Shown here: in pieces, positions 34,369 through 43,696 of the stretch | How the letters are laid out: the number at the start of each line of letters is the position of its first letter | How positions within the stretch are numbered: the first letter of the stretch is position 1 | From: Streptomyces alboniger | Lineage (GTDB): Bacteria; Actinomycetota; Actinomycetes; Streptomycetales; Streptomycetaceae | DNA length: 64,000 nt | Direction of reading: 5' to 3' | Assembly: GCF_008704395.1 (NCBI RefSeq) | Contig: NZ_CP023695.1 | Location: forward strand, 1,612,001-1,676,000 | The notes under the pieces: generated by a model | Seen by the model: the letters and a program-made list of their open reading frames with translations, nothing else | The model's database searches: none | What the model was told of the DNA's origin: nothing | Position numbers and translations under genes: made by a program

Positions 34369-34398
34369 TGCCCTCCTGAGCTTGATGCCCTCCTGAGC
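34365..34398 (+). repeat. Perfect 17-bp tandem duplication at the leader ORF stop
   Basis: TTGATGCCCTCCTGAGC occurs at 34365-34381 and is repeated exactly at 34382-34398. The first copy contains the leader ORF stop codon. Confidence 0.9.
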
Positions 34399-34650
34399 CG
34401 GCCCCCTGCGCTTCACGCACCGCCAGAACCCGCTCCGTATGTGCCGGGCTTCCACTCCGCACGCGCCGAGCCGGCTTCACCGTGGCCGGGCCGCCTCTCC
34501 ACTCTCTTCTCAACGCCCGCGCCGCACGGCGCCGTTGACGCCCTCGCCTTCACACGCGCACCTCACCGCCCGGTTCGTCACGGGCGGTGACACCCCTCCC
34601 CTCGTACGTTCCGCTTCTCCCTGCCCCGCCGAGCTGGAGACCGTCACGCC

Positions 34651-35643
34651 ATGAGCACGCCCCCGCGATCCCACCCTCCCGCGCATCCACCCCGCCCCCC
34701 GCGCTCCCACCGCGTCCCGGCGGCCTTCGCCCTGATCACCGCCGTCACCCTCGCGCTGACGTCCTGCGGCTCCGGCGGCGGCAACACCGCGGACGGCGCG
34801 GCCCCCGCGGGAAGGAGCGCCAAGATCCCCACCGCCGACGTGGTGTCGTCGGTCAGGAAGGACGAGGCGGCGGCACGCCTGCTGCCCTCTTCCGTACGGG
34901 ACCGGGGGACCCTGCGCATCGCGTCCTCCGTCGGCGGCACCCCGCCCGGAGCGCTCTACCTGGAGGACGGCAGAACGATCGTCGGCCAGGACATCGACTT
35001 CGCGGACGCCGTCGCCGAAGTGCTCGGGCTGAGGCTGGAGCGGGAGGCGGCGAGCTTCGAGGCCATCCTGCCGGCCCTGGGCAGCGGCAAGTACGACCTC
35101 GGCACGGGCAACTTCGGCGTGACCGAGGAGCGCCGCAGGACCATCGACTTCGTCACGTACATCAACGACGGCCAGGGCTTCGCCGTCCGCGCGGACAGCG
35201 AGCTGAAGAAGGTCACCGACCTCGGACAGCTGTGCGGCCTGAACGTGGCGACCGGCGCGGGCACCACCTTCGAGGTCACGCTGGAGGAGAACAAGCACGT
35301 CTGCGAGGAGGCGGGCAAGGAGCCGTACGCCGTGAAGACGTACGCCGAGCCCGGCGCCGTCTGGCCCGCGCTGCGGCAGGGCCGCGCCGACGTGGTCATG
35401 TCCACCATCAACGGCCTGCGCTACGCCGTACGGCAGCAGGAAGGCCTGAGGTTCCTCGGCGAGTACCGCCGCCTCGACGTCGGCTTCGCCTTCAAGAAGG
35501 GCACGAAGCTGGCACCGGCGTTCCGGGCGGCGGTGGACCGGCTGATCGAGGACGGGACGTACGACCGCATCCTGAAGAAGTGGGGCACGCGGGGATCGGC
35601 GATCGGGAAGTCCCGGATCTCCCCGCCGGAGACCAAGGGCTGA
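34651..35643 (+). CDS. Amino-acid ABC transporter substrate-binding lipoprotein
   Basis: A 330-residue lipoprotein. The lipobox LALTSC lies near residue 39, after a hydrophilic, Pro/Arg-rich N-terminus and a short hydrophobic core. The periplasmic-binding-protein type 3 domain begins about residue 75: DRGTLRIASSVGG, QDIDFADAVAEVLGLRLE, GSGKYDLGTGNFGVTEERRRTIDF and GRADVVMSTINGLRYAV. It should capture a polar amino acid or sulfur-containing analogue for the importer encoded on the opposite strand. A long untranslated leader with a Cys leader ORF precedes it. Confidence 0.9.
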   Translation: MSTPPRSHPPAHPPRPPRSHRVPAAFALITAVTLALTSCGSGGGNTADGAAPAGRSAKIPTADVVSSVRKDEAAARLLPSSVRDRGTLRIASSVGGTPPGALYLEDGRTIVGQDIDFADAVAEVLGLRLEREAASFEAILPALGSGKYDLGTGNFGVTEERRRTIDFVTYINDGQGFAVRADSELKKVTDLGQLCGLNVATGAGTTFEVTLEENKHVCEEAGKEPYAVKTYAEPGAVWPALRQGRADVVMSTINGLRYAVRQQEGLRFLGEYRRLDVGFAFKKGTKLAPAFRAAVDRLIEDGTYDRILKKWGTRGSAIGKSRISPPETKG

Positions 35644-35664
35644 CGCCTCGTCACCGGCCGTCCG

Positions 35665-36948
35665 CTACAGCCCGCAGTCGCAGCAGGAGCAGCACTCGCA
35701 GATGCCGCAGCACCCACCGTCGCAGTCGCAGTTGTTGCAGCAGCCCTCGCGCTTCTTACGGGACCAGGGACCTTCGTACTCGTCGGCGCAGCACACCTTG
35801 CAGGTGCAGCACAGCCCGATCGCGACGGCACACCCCGCCCAGAAGCCGCGCTTGCCGGGCTTCGGCGGCTGCGGCTCGAACGCGGGCCCACCCCCGAAAC
35901 CACCAGGACCGCCCGGACCGCCCGGCCCCTGAGGCCCGCCCGGCGGCACCTCACCCCCGTACGGATTCCCGCCCCCGTAAGGATCCCCGCCCCCGTACGG
36001 ATTCTGTGACCCGTACGGCCCGCCCTGCTGCGACGGCGGCGGACCGAAGCCCCCGCCCTGATGAGCCGTCACCGTATGCTCGTGACCACATGACTCGCTC
36101 CCGAACGCGCGGTCGACCGAGCGGCGCAGTTCGTGCGCGAGCAGGACGTGCGCGAGCTTGCCGTCGGTGAATTCGGCGTCCCGCAGCGCGAGCCGTATGC
36201 CGTGCAGCGCGTCGTCGGCGAGGCGGCGCGCCTCCGTTAGGGACGTGCCGGTCGCGGTGAGGGGGTTCCAGGCACCCGACGCGGCGTCAGCTTCCCTGTC
36301 CTCCACGGCGTCGAGCAGATGAGCGAGGCGGCCGAAGAGCCGTCCGGCCTCGGCGAGGGGTTCCATGTTGCCGGGGCGCCCCGCGAGCACCGCGGTGTGC
36401 GCGAAGGCAGCCGCGGTCGCGGTCTCGGTCGGCTCGGTGACCGCGAGCAGCGAGGTGCCGGGCCCGGCCAAGGCCTCGACACCCGCCTGCCGTTCGACGG
36501 CGTCGAGCAGGACCGCCGTGTCGAACCCGACGTCGGAGCCGGTCCGCGCGCCCGCCTTGTCCCAGCTCCTGGCCACGCGCCGCGCGGCGACGGCCACCGG
36601 GCGGCGCCCCAGGAGGCCGTCCCCGTCGACGACGTGGTCGCGGACCTTGGCCGAGGCGAGCACCAGCGAGACGGCGGCGGCGAGCCGCGCTCCCTCGCCC
36701 CGCGCGACGGAGGCGGTCCGCATCCCGCGCAGGGGACAGGGCCCTGCGGTGCGCCGCCGGCCGGGGGACGACGGGGCCTGAGCCTCCGTCAGGACCGAGA
36801 TGATGAGCCCGTCGTAGTTGGTGACGACGCGGGCGAACTGCCCGTGGTCACCGCGCAGCGCGAGGCAGAGCCCGCACAGGTGCGCCATCCATTGGGCCTT
36901 GAGCCCGTCACCGAGGCGGTGGGTACAGGGCCTTACGATTCCGAACAA
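35665..36948 (-). CDS. DUF5685 family protein with Gly/Pro linker and Cys-rich tail
   Basis: About 427 residues. The N-terminal helical domain carries FGIVRPCTHRLGDGLKAQW and MAHLCGLCLALRGDHGQF, the DUF5685 hallmark with paired Cys. From about residue 300 follows a Gly/Pro/Tyr repeat (PYGG-type), then a basic, hydrophobic stretch and a final 25 residues with 12 Cys. I chose the TTG at 36948 because GGGGGAG lies 8 bp before it and family members begin at this point; the ATG at 36993 has no clear ribosome-binding site. The Cys tail could bind metal. The function is unknown. Confidence 0.8.
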   Translation of the reverse strand: MFGIVRPCTHRLGDGLKAQWMAHLCGLCLALRGDHGQFARVVTNYDGLIISVLTEAQAPSSPGRRRTAGPCPLRGMRTASVARGEGARLAAAVSLVLASAKVRDHVVDGDGLLGRRPVAVAARRVARSWDKAGARTGSDVGFDTAVLLDAVERQAGVEALAGPGTSLLAVTEPTETATAAAFAHTAVLAGRPGNMEPLAEAGRLFGRLAHLLDAVEDREADAASGAWNPLTATGTSLTEARRLADDALHGIRLALRDAEFTDGKLAHVLLAHELRRSVDRAFGSESCGHEHTVTAHQGGGFGPPPSQQGGPYGSQNPYGGGDPYGGGNPYGGEVPPGGPQGPGGPGGPGGFGGGPAFEPQPPKPGKRGFWAGCAVAIGLCCTCKVCCADEYEGPWSRKKREGCCNNCDCDGGCCGICECCSCCDCGL

Positions 36949-37240
36949 GACGACGACTCCCCCGAGCGGCCGGAAGTTGACCAACCCCGGCATCGTATCG
37001 AGGGTCGTTCACCCGTACGTACCTGCCGTCACCCGTACGCCTCGAATCATCATATTTCACTCTCCGTCAGCAACCGTACACAGTACGACCCTTGAAGTAG
37101 GGCGTGCGTCGGCGTGTTGACTCTGCACCAGTACCGTCACGAAAACCCCGCGCGGCGACTATCCACTTGGCGCACCATCCGCATCATGGACGAGCATAGG
37201 GATGCGGAACGCAGGGAAACCGCTGTGAGAGGAGGCGTCC

Positions 37241-37690
37241 ATGGGATCGGTGCGCAAGGCGAGTGCTTGGCTTGGGCTCGTCGACGACAACAACGACGAG
37301 CGTTACTACGACGACGGCTACGAGGACGACCGGGACGAGGGGCCCGCCCGGCCGGAGGCCTGGGTCACCGACCCGGGCTCGCGGGTGGTGCCCGAGGCCG
37401 CGGAGGACCAGGATCGCCGGATCGGGACCGTGACCCCGGACAGCTTCCGGGACGCCCGCCACATCGGCGAGCTGTTCCGGGACGGCGTCCCGGTCATCAT
37501 GAACCTCACGTCCATGGAGCCCGCCGACGCCAAGCGCGTGGTCGACTTCGCGGCCGGTCTCACCTTCGGTCTGCGCGGTTCGATCGAGCGCGTGGCGACG
37601 CGGGTCTTCCTGCTGACCCCCGCCGACACGCACATCGTCAGCGGTGAGGCCGCGGGCCGCCCGTCGGACGGCTTCTTCAACCAGAGCTAG
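37241..37690 (+). CDS. SepF-like cell-division protein
   Basis: A 149-residue protein with an acidic, disordered linker ([12 protein letters not shown] region) and a SepF domain: [40 protein letters not shown] and [15 protein letters not shown]. SepF tethers FtsZ to the membrane. Streptomyces carry several SepF paralogues, and this one is not next to ftsZ, so it is a secondary one (I recall SCO1749 as its counterpart). GAGAGGAGG precedes the ATG. Confidence 0.9.
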   Translation: MGSVRKASAWLGLVDDNNDERYYDDGYEDDRDEGPARPEAWVTDPGSRVVPEAAEDQDRRIGTVTPDSFRDARHIGELFRDGVPVIMNLTSMEPADAKRVVDFAAGLTFGLRGSIERVATRVFLLTPADTHIVSGEAAGRPSDGFFNQS

Positions 37691-37723
37691 GGGGCAAGGC
37701 CGCTCACCGGAACCTGCCGGGTC

Positions 37724-38920
37724 TCACCGGAAGGCGTCGAGACCGGTGAGCGCCTTGCCCAGAACCAGCTGATGCATCTCGACGGTGCCCTCGTAGGTGA
37801 GCACCGACTCCAGGTTCGTCGCGTGCCGCATGACGGGGTATTCCAGCGAGATCCCGTTGGCGCCCAGGATCGTCCTGGACGTGCGGCAGATCTCGATCGC
37901 TTCTCGTACGTTGTTGAGCTTGCCGAAACTGACCTGCTCGGGACGGAGCCTGCCCGCGTCCAGGCGCCGCCCGAGATGGTGGGCGAGCAGGATGCCCTTG
38001 TGCAGCTCGACCGCCATGTCGGCGAGCTTGGCCTGGGTGAGCTGGAAGCCTCCGATGGGCCGGCCGAACTGCTCGCGGGTCTTCGCGTACTCCACCGCCG
38101 CCTCGAACGACGAGCGTGCGGCGCCCATCGCACCCCAGACGATGCCGTAGCGCGCGTGGGACAGACAGCTGAGCGGGCCCTTGAGGCCGACGACCTCCGG
38201 CAGGACCGCGTCGGCGGGCAGCCGCACCTCGTCCATCACCAGCTCACTGGTGACGCTGGCCCGAAGTGACCACTTGTGCTTGATCTCGGGCGCCGAGAAC
38301 CCGGCCGCGTCGGTCGGCACGACGAAGCCCCTGATGCCCTCCTCGGTCTGCGCCCAGACCACGGCCACCCCGGCCACCGACCCGTTCGTGATCCACATCT
38401 TCCGCCCGCTCAGCACCCAGTCGGTGCCGTCCCTCTTCGCGTACGTCCGCATCGACGCCGGGTCGGAGCCGTGGTCGGGCTCGGTCAGGCCGAAGCAGCC
38501 GATGATCTCGCCCGCGGCCATCCCGGGCAGCCACCGCCGCTTCTGCTCCTCGGAGCCGAAGCGGTGGACGGCGTACATCGCGAGGGAGCCCTGCACCGAG
38601 ACCAGCGAGCGGATGCCGGAGTCGGCGGCCTCCAGCTCCAGGCAGGCGAGCCCGTACTGGACCGCGCTCGCGCCCGCGCAGCCGTAGCCCTCCAACGACA
38701 TGCCGAGCGCCCCGAGGGAGCCCAGCTCGCGGGCCAGCTCGTGGATGCCGGGCAGCTCGCCCTTCTCGTACCAGTCGGCGATGTGCGGCAGGACCCGGTC
38801 GGCGGCCCAGCCGCGCACGGTGTCGCGGATCGCCAGGTCCTCCGGGTCGAGGAGGTCGTCGATGCCGAGGAGGTCGGCGGGGTCGAGGGGCGGCAGAGGG
38901 GTGCGGGCGCTTGGGGACAT
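37724..38920 (-). CDS. Acyl-CoA dehydrogenase, glutaryl-CoA dehydrogenase-like
   Basis: A 398-residue acyl-CoA dehydrogenase. GCFGLTEPDHGSDPASM, SGRKMWITNGSVAGV, ARYGIVWGAMGAA and TYEGTVEMHQLVLG (catalytic Glu) are typical of the glutaryl-CoA branch, including the expected Tyr/Glu pattern around the active site. The ATG at 38920 has GGAGG 6 bp before it; a GTG six codons upstream lacks one. It would oxidise and decarboxylate glutaryl-CoA in lysine/tryptophan breakdown. Its stop lies 33 bp from that of the SepF-like gene (convergent). Confidence 0.85.
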   Translation of the reverse strand: MSPSARTPLPPLDPADLLGIDDLLDPEDLAIRDTVRGWAADRVLPHIADWYEKGELPGIHELARELGSLGALGMSLEGYGCAGASAVQYGLACLELEAADSGIRSLVSVQGSLAMYAVHRFGSEEQKRRWLPGMAAGEIIGCFGLTEPDHGSDPASMRTYAKRDGTDWVLSGRKMWITNGSVAGVAVVWAQTEEGIRGFVVPTDAAGFSAPEIKHKWSLRASVTSELVMDEVRLPADAVLPEVVGLKGPLSCLSHARYGIVWGAMGAARSSFEAAVEYAKTREQFGRPIGGFQLTQAKLADMAVELHKGILLAHHLGRRLDAGRLRPEQVSFGKLNNVREAIEICRTSRTILGANGISLEYPVMRHATNLESVLTYEGTVEMHQLVLGKALTGLDAFR

Positions 38921-39064
38921 GCGGGCCTCCGGCGGCACAAAACTAGCACTGGTAGTTAGCTACGGCTCGCGCTGACGTTACGACGCAGTGTCCCGCACGT
39001 CCAGGGCCCTGAGGCGCGCTGAAAGGGCGGGCGGGGAACTTCCCGGCCGAAGGCCACCAAGACC

Positions 39065-40690
39065 TCAGCGGCGGGAGTCGACCCCGACCCCCGCGGGATC
39101 ACGGGGCGCCGGAATACCCCGCTCGGCCCGCGCCGCAGGCGCCGCGCACTCCATGGCCCGCGGCAACCGCAGCGCCGCGAGCGCCCCGAGCAGCAGCAGC
39201 CCCGCACTGACCAGCAGAGTCACATGCAGCCCGTGCACGAAGGAGTCCCGCGCCGCGGCCCGCAGGGCGTCGCCCGCGTCACCGCCGAGCCGCGCGGCGA
39301 CCTCGTACGCCTCGCCCAGCGAGTGACTGGCCGCCGCACTGTCCTCCGCGGGAACCCCCCGCACCGACGAGAGCCCCGGCGCGTACGCCGCGTTCATGAC
39401 CGTGCCGAGCAGCGCGATGCCGATGCCCGCGCCCAGCTGGTACGAGGTCTCGCCGATGGCCGCGGCCCCGCCCGCCTCGGACTGCGGCGCCTCGCTCAGC
39501 ATCGATTCGTACGCGCCGAAGAGCGTGGTCTCCAGGCCGAAGCCGAGCAGGACGAAGCCCGTGAGCAGCAGGGTGTCGTTGGCGTGGCCGCCCATGCCGG
39601 TGAGCACCACCACGGCGAACGCGGTGAGGCAGAACCCGGCGCAGACCATCCTGCGCGGCCCGAAGCGGTGCAGCAGCTTCGACCCGGCGAGGCCCGCGGC
39701 CATCGCGGCGATGGTGAGCGGCAGCAGCCGCAGGCCGGTCTCCAGCGGGGACAGGCCGAGGACCAGCTGCAAGTACTGCGCGGCGATCAGCTCCAGGCCC
39801 ACGAGCGCGAGCATGGCGAGCACGATGCAGCCCACCGACGTGCTGAACGCGGGCCGCGCGAACATGGACAGGTCGACCAGTGGATGCTTGCGCCGCCGCT
39901 GTCTGCGGACGAAGCCGACGAGCAGGGCGGCGCCCACGGCGAGGGAGACCAGGGTGGTGGCGCCGAGCGGCGCCTCGCCGCCGCCGAGCCGCTTCACGCC
40001 GAGCACGAGCCCGAAGAGCCCGCCCGCCGCCATCAGCGCGCCGGCCACGTCCCACGGCCCGTTCTGGTCCCCGGTGGACTCGGGCAGCAGCCAGCGCCCG
40101 ATCGGCAGGCTGACCAGCATCAGCGGAATGTTGATGAGGAAGACCGAGCCCCACCAGAAGTGCTCCAGGAGGAACCCGCCGAGCAGCGGCCCGACGGCCG
40201 CGCCGACCGCGGCCACCGCGCTCCAGATACCGATGGCGACGGCCCGCTCGCGCCGGTCGGGGAAGACCTGGCGCAGGATCGACAGCGTCGCGGGCATGAT
40301 CATCGCGCCGCCGACGCCGAGCAGCGCCCGGGCGGCGATGAGGACCTGCGCGTTGTCGGCGAGGGCGGCGATCGCCGAGGCCACGCCGAAGAGCGCGTAG
40401 CCGAGCAGGAGGACACGTCTGCGGCCGACGCGGTCGCCCAGCGTGCCGAACAAAATGAGGAGCGAGGCGCAGACCAGTGGATAGATGTCGACGATCCACA
40501 GCAGTTCCATCGCGCCGGGTTTCAGGTCCTCGGTGACCGCGGGCACGGCGACGTGCAGGACGGTGGCGTCGACGGCGACCAGCAGCAGGCTGACGCAGAG
40601 GACGACGAGCACGAGCCAGCGGTTGGCCCCGGCACCGGCCCCGGATCCCCGACGGCCCTGCGGTGCTGCGGCCGTGGTCGTCCCGGACAT
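39065..40690 (-). CDS. DHA2-type (EmrB/QacA) MFS drug exporter
   Basis: A 541-residue protein with about 14 membrane helices. It carries the family motif A LGDRVGRRRVLLLGYALFG and the N-terminal segment VAVDATVLHVAVPAV, with PATLSILRQVFPDRRERAVA and WSAVAAVGAAVGPLLGG after it. It is predicted to export hydrophobic or cationic compounds by proton exchange. No TetR-type regulator is adjacent. The N-terminal 25 residues are Gly/Ala-rich. Confidence 0.92.
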   Translation of the reverse strand: MSGTTTAAAPQGRRGSGAGAGANRWLVLVVLCVSLLLVAVDATVLHVAVPAVTEDLKPGAMELLWIVDIYPLVCASLLILFGTLGDRVGRRRVLLLGYALFGVASAIAALADNAQVLIAARALLGVGGAMIMPATLSILRQVFPDRRERAVAIGIWSAVAAVGAAVGPLLGGFLLEHFWWGSVFLINIPLMLVSLPIGRWLLPESTGDQNGPWDVAGALMAAGGLFGLVLGVKRLGGGEAPLGATTLVSLAVGAALLVGFVRRQRRRKHPLVDLSMFARPAFSTSVGCIVLAMLALVGLELIAAQYLQLVLGLSPLETGLRLLPLTIAAMAAGLAGSKLLHRFGPRRMVCAGFCLTAFAVVVLTGMGGHANDTLLLTGFVLLGFGLETTLFGAYESMLSEAPQSEAGGAAAIGETSYQLGAGIGIALLGTVMNAAYAPGLSSVRGVPAEDSAAASHSLGEAYEVAARLGGDAGDALRAAARDSFVHGLHVTLLVSAGLLLLGALAALRLPRAMECAAPAARAERGIPAPRDPAGVGVDSRR

Positions 40691-40919
40691 GTGCGTACCT
40701 CCCAGTGATCCCTCGCGTCGGCGGCCTGCGGGATGGGGACTGGCTGCTCCGGCGGCGCAGACAAGGCGAGTGAGCCGTCAGAGTACGCGAGTTCGCTCCG
40801 GGGGCGCGTGGCGGACCTCTCATGGTTGTACGGATGCGGTGTGGTGTGCGCCACGCCCCCTCCCTCGGACCACGCCCCGGGCGGGCGTCCGGTTCCGTCC
40901 ACGGCCGATAATCGACCCC

Positions 40920-42077
40920 GTGACCGATCTTGATCAACGCCTCTCGGCGCCCTCGGCGTCCCCGGCGGGCCACGCGCTGCGCCGCGCCGCGCCCGCCCTC
41001 CTCGTGTACGCGGGGGTGCGCGCGCTGGGTGTCGCGGTGCTCGCGGTGTGGGGCGCGGCGGCGGGCAAGAGCCCGCACACGCTGCTGGCCGCCCGCTGGG
41101 ACTCGCTCTGGTACACCCGCGTCGCCGAGCACGGCTACGGCTGGGAGGTGACGCTCCCGGACGGCAGCGTGCACTCCAACCTCGCGTTCTTCCCGCTCCT
41201 GCCCTGGCTGGAGCGGCTCGTCTCGGCGGCCGGCCCGCTGTCGTACGCCGACGCGGGCCTGATGGTGAGCTGGGTCGCGTCACTCCTCGCCGCCGCGGGG
41301 ATCTTCGCGGTCGCCGACCATGTGTACGGGCGCCGGGCCGGGATCTGCGCGGCCGCGCTCTGGGCGGTGCTGCCGGTCGGCATCGTGCAGTCGATGGCGT
41401 ACAGCGAGTCCCTGTTCACGGCGCTGGCCGCCTGGTCGCTGTACGCGGTACTCAGGGGGCGGTGGGTCTGGGCGGGTGTGCTCGCCTCGGCCGCGGGCCT
41501 CACCCGGCCGGTGGGCGCCGCGGTGGTCGCCGCGATCTGGGTGGCGGCGGCGGTCCAGGCGTACCGGGAGCGGCGGGCCGACGGGCGCACGGTCCTCGGC
41601 GTGGTCCTGGCCCCGCTGGGCGCCGCGGGCTACGTGCTGTGGGTCGGCCACCGCACGGGCGGTGGTCTCCTCGGCTATCTCGACGTGCAGGCGGGCTGGG
41701 GCAACGGCTTCGACTTCGGCTATGCCTTCGCCCGCTTCGTCGGGGACAAGTTCACCTCCGTCCCCGGCGCCCTGGCGGGCCTCGGCCTCGTCGTCGGGGT
41801 GGTGCTGGTGGTCTGGCTGTACGTCGTCGGCGTACGACAGGGGCAACCCCTGCCGCTGCTCGTATACACCGGGATCGTCGTCGCGCTGGCGCTCTGCGCG
41901 GCGGGCTACTTCGGCTCGAAGCCGCGCCTCCTCATGCCCGCCTTCCCGCTGCTGCTGCCCCTCGCGGTGGCGCTGGCCCGGCTGCGTACGTCCAGGTCGG
42001 CGCTGGTCCTCGGGGGTGTGGCCGTGGTGAGCGCGGTGTACGGGGCGTTCTGGCTGCACGGCTCGGGGCCGCCGTGA
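40920..42077 (+). CDS. PIG-V-like polytopic mannosyltransferase family protein
   Basis: A 385-residue protein with about ten hydrophobic helices. ARWDSLWYTRVAEHGYGW near residue 65 contains the WDxxWY motif of PIG-V and related GT-C glycosyltransferases, and SNLAFFPLLPWL follows. The GTG start was chosen because the protein then begins just before the first helix; the frame stays open upstream. Such enzymes use polyprenyl-phosphate mannose for wall or lipid glycans. The acceptor is unknown. Confidence 0.78.
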   Translation: MTDLDQRLSAPSASPAGHALRRAAPALLVYAGVRALGVAVLAVWGAAAGKSPHTLLAARWDSLWYTRVAEHGYGWEVTLPDGSVHSNLAFFPLLPWLERLVSAAGPLSYADAGLMVSWVASLLAAAGIFAVADHVYGRRAGICAAALWAVLPVGIVQSMAYSESLFTALAAWSLYAVLRGRWVWAGVLASAAGLTRPVGAAVVAAIWVAAAVQAYRERRADGRTVLGVVLAPLGAAGYVLWVGHRTGGGLLGYLDVQAGWGNGFDFGYAFARFVGDKFTSVPGALAGLGLVVGVVLVVWLYVVGVRQGQPLPLLVYTGIVVALALCAAGYFGSKPRLLMPAFPLLLPLAVALARLRTSRSALVLGGVAVVSAVYGAFWLHGSGPP

Positions 42078-42325
42078 TCCCGTCATGATCATTTACATGC
42101 GCATCGGTGACCGGGCGGAGAATTCCGCACCAGGACCCGGTGAACGAATTCATAAGCGCCATAAGAATGGCATGGGAAACGATCAACGAATTGAGTAAGG
42201 CGACCCCCGGCGAATAAGGAATCCCCGGAATAAACCCCGCTCTGAGATCAATCCCACATCACATCGTCATCACAAAGCCACTGATTCGGCCTAGTGCCAG
42301 ACTCACTCGCTGTAACGTCGATTGG
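42078..42325. other. Relatively A/T-rich intergenic region before the PAP2 gene
   Basis: About 250 bp clearly richer in A/T than its flanks, with several GAAT/AATA runs. It probably carries the PAP2 promoter. A 33-codon frame at 42097-42198 lacks a ribosome-binding site and Streptomyces codon bias, and I do not call it. Confidence 0.5.
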
Positions 42326-43354
42326 GTGCGTACCGAACGAAACCTCACCCGTCTTGACCGGGTCTTCGCCCGGCTGGACCGTGAGCCGGAACGACCGGCC
42401 CACCTCGATGTGCCGAGGATGAGCCGGCACCGGGTCGTGCTCTTCAGCGCGACCCTGGCGTTCTACCTCGCCATCGTCGTCGCCGTGCTGACCACCTCGT
42501 GGCTGGTGCGGTTCGACTGGCAGGTCATGTTCTTCCGGCCCTACCAGCAGTGGCCGGAGATCCACGCCTTCCTCGACTACTGGGTCGTCCTCGGCCAGCG
42601 CGGCCCGACCGCCGTCATGGTCGCGGCCTGGCTCGGCTGGCGCTCCTGGCGGCAGCACACGCTGCGCCCGCTGCTGATGTTCGGCGCGTCCCTGCTCCTG
42701 CTCAACGTGACGGTCGGCGCCGCCAAGCTCGGCATGGGCCGCCTCGGCCCGCACTACGCCACCGCGATCGGCTCGAACGAGATGTGGCTCGGCGGGGATA
42801 TATTCCCTTCGGGCCACACCGCCAACGCCGTCGTGACCTGGGGAATCCTGGCCTATCTGGCCTCCACTCCGCGCACCCGCCGCTATCTGTCGGCCCTCTC
42901 GGCCGTGGTCTCCCTGAGCGTCGGCCTCACCACCGTCTACCTCGGTACGCACTGGCTGAGCGACGTCTTCCTCGGCTGGGCCGCGGGGCTGCTCATCCTG
43001 CTCGCGCTGCCCTGGTTCGAGCCGCTGATCACCCGGGTCGAGGGCGTCGTCCTCGGTCTCCGCGAGAGCTGGCGCGCCCGCCGTGCCCGTCTCGCGCCCC
43101 TGCCCGAGCCCGCCGCGGCCCCCGTGGGCGTCCCCGCGATCGTGCCACCGCGCCCCGCCGCGGAGGAGACCGTACCGGCCCGCGAGACGGTGGGCGCCGT
43201 CCGCGCCGTGCGCCCCCCGGCCTATCTGGCGCCGGGCCCGCACACGGCCCGCTCCGAGCGCACCCCGGTCACCCCGGCCGGCAGCCGCCGTCCGCCGCAC
43301 TCCGACCGCGTGCCGCGCGGCACCACGTCCGCCCGCCCGATGGCGGGCGGCTGA
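42326..43354 (+). CDS. PAP2-family membrane phosphatase
   Basis: A 342-residue protein with about six membrane helices and the three PAP2 motifs: KLGMGRLGP near residue 133, FPSGHTAN near 161, and YLGTHWLSDVFLGW near 209 with catalytic His and Asp. It should remove phosphate from a lipid phosphate such as undecaprenyl diphosphate or phosphatidate at the outer membrane face. The C-terminal 90 residues are Pro/Arg-rich and disordered. The start is GTG. A strong terminator follows. Confidence 0.9.
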   Translation: MRTERNLTRLDRVFARLDREPERPAHLDVPRMSRHRVVLFSATLAFYLAIVVAVLTTSWLVRFDWQVMFFRPYQQWPEIHAFLDYWVVLGQRGPTAVMVAAWLGWRSWRQHTLRPLLMFGASLLLLNVTVGAAKLGMGRLGPHYATAIGSNEMWLGGDIFPSGHTANAVVTWGILAYLASTPRTRRYLSALSAVVSLSVGLTTVYLGTHWLSDVFLGWAAGLLILLALPWFEPLITRVEGVVLGLRESWRARRARLAPLPEPAAAPVGVPAIVPPRPAAEETVPARETVGAVRAVRPPAYLAPGPHTARSERTPVTPAGSRRPPHSDRVPRGTTSARPMAGG

Positions 43355-43402
43355 CCCCACCGACAGCGGGGGCCGGTACGCACAGCCCATCCCCCGCACC
43401 GC

Positions 43403-43437
43403 GAAGGCCCCGGTTCCGTCGAGGAACCGGGGCCTTC
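43403..43437. terminator. Strong bidirectional terminator
   Basis: A perfect 15-bp stem (43403-43417 with 43423-43437) and a GTCGA loop, between the PAP2 stop and the convergent I78 gene stop. Confidence 0.85.
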
Positions 43438-43480
43438 GTCGTACGCGGATGCCGGGCGGACGGCCCAAGCGGTCGGGCGC

Positions 43481-43696
43481 TCAGCCCTTCCAGGAGCGCG
43501 TCACGAGGCCTTTCTCGACCTCGAAGTTGAGCCGCCCCGCGAGGTACTCCATGGTGATGATCGCCCCGGGCGGCAGCGACCTGACGGTGGACCAGCCGCG
43601 CTCACGCGCCTGCCGCTCGGCAGCCTCGGCCGCCAGCCCGACGTAACGGTCGGGGCTGTCCTGGGGCTCTGCGGGTGGGGTCGGGATAGGTGCCAT
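43481..43696 (-). CDS. I78-family peptidase inhibitor-like small protein
   Basis: A 71-residue protein. The C-terminal ITMEYLAGRLNFEVEKGLV followed by TRSWKG matches the I78 inhibitor fold (ITxDYxxxRLNVxxD). The N-terminal 20 residues are Pro-rich, and no signal peptide is seen. A GTG nine bases upstream is an alternative start. It might protect against endogenous serine proteases, but the inhibitory loop is not verifiable by eye. Confidence 0.7.
   Translation of the reverse strand: MAPIPTPPAEPQDSPDRYVGLAAEAAERQARERGWSTVRSLPPGAIITMEYLAGRLNFEVEKGLVTRSWKG

Larger units (their letters stand above)
34113..34650. other. Divergent regulatory region of the putative sulfur locus
   Basis: This 538-bp stretch separates the permease and binding-protein genes. 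It holds paired GTGAG/CTCAC motifs (34206-34259), a 23-codon leader ORF ending in a Cys codon (34297-34368) and a 17-bp tandem duplication (34365-34398). No larger gene is seen. The layout suggests sulfur- or cysteine-responsive control, but I cannot identify a riboswitch. Confidence 0.6.

Noticed and set aside
42097..42198. 33-codon frame in the A/T-rich gap before PAP2
   Set aside because: No ribosome-binding site, codon third positions unlike neighbours, no recognisable motif.
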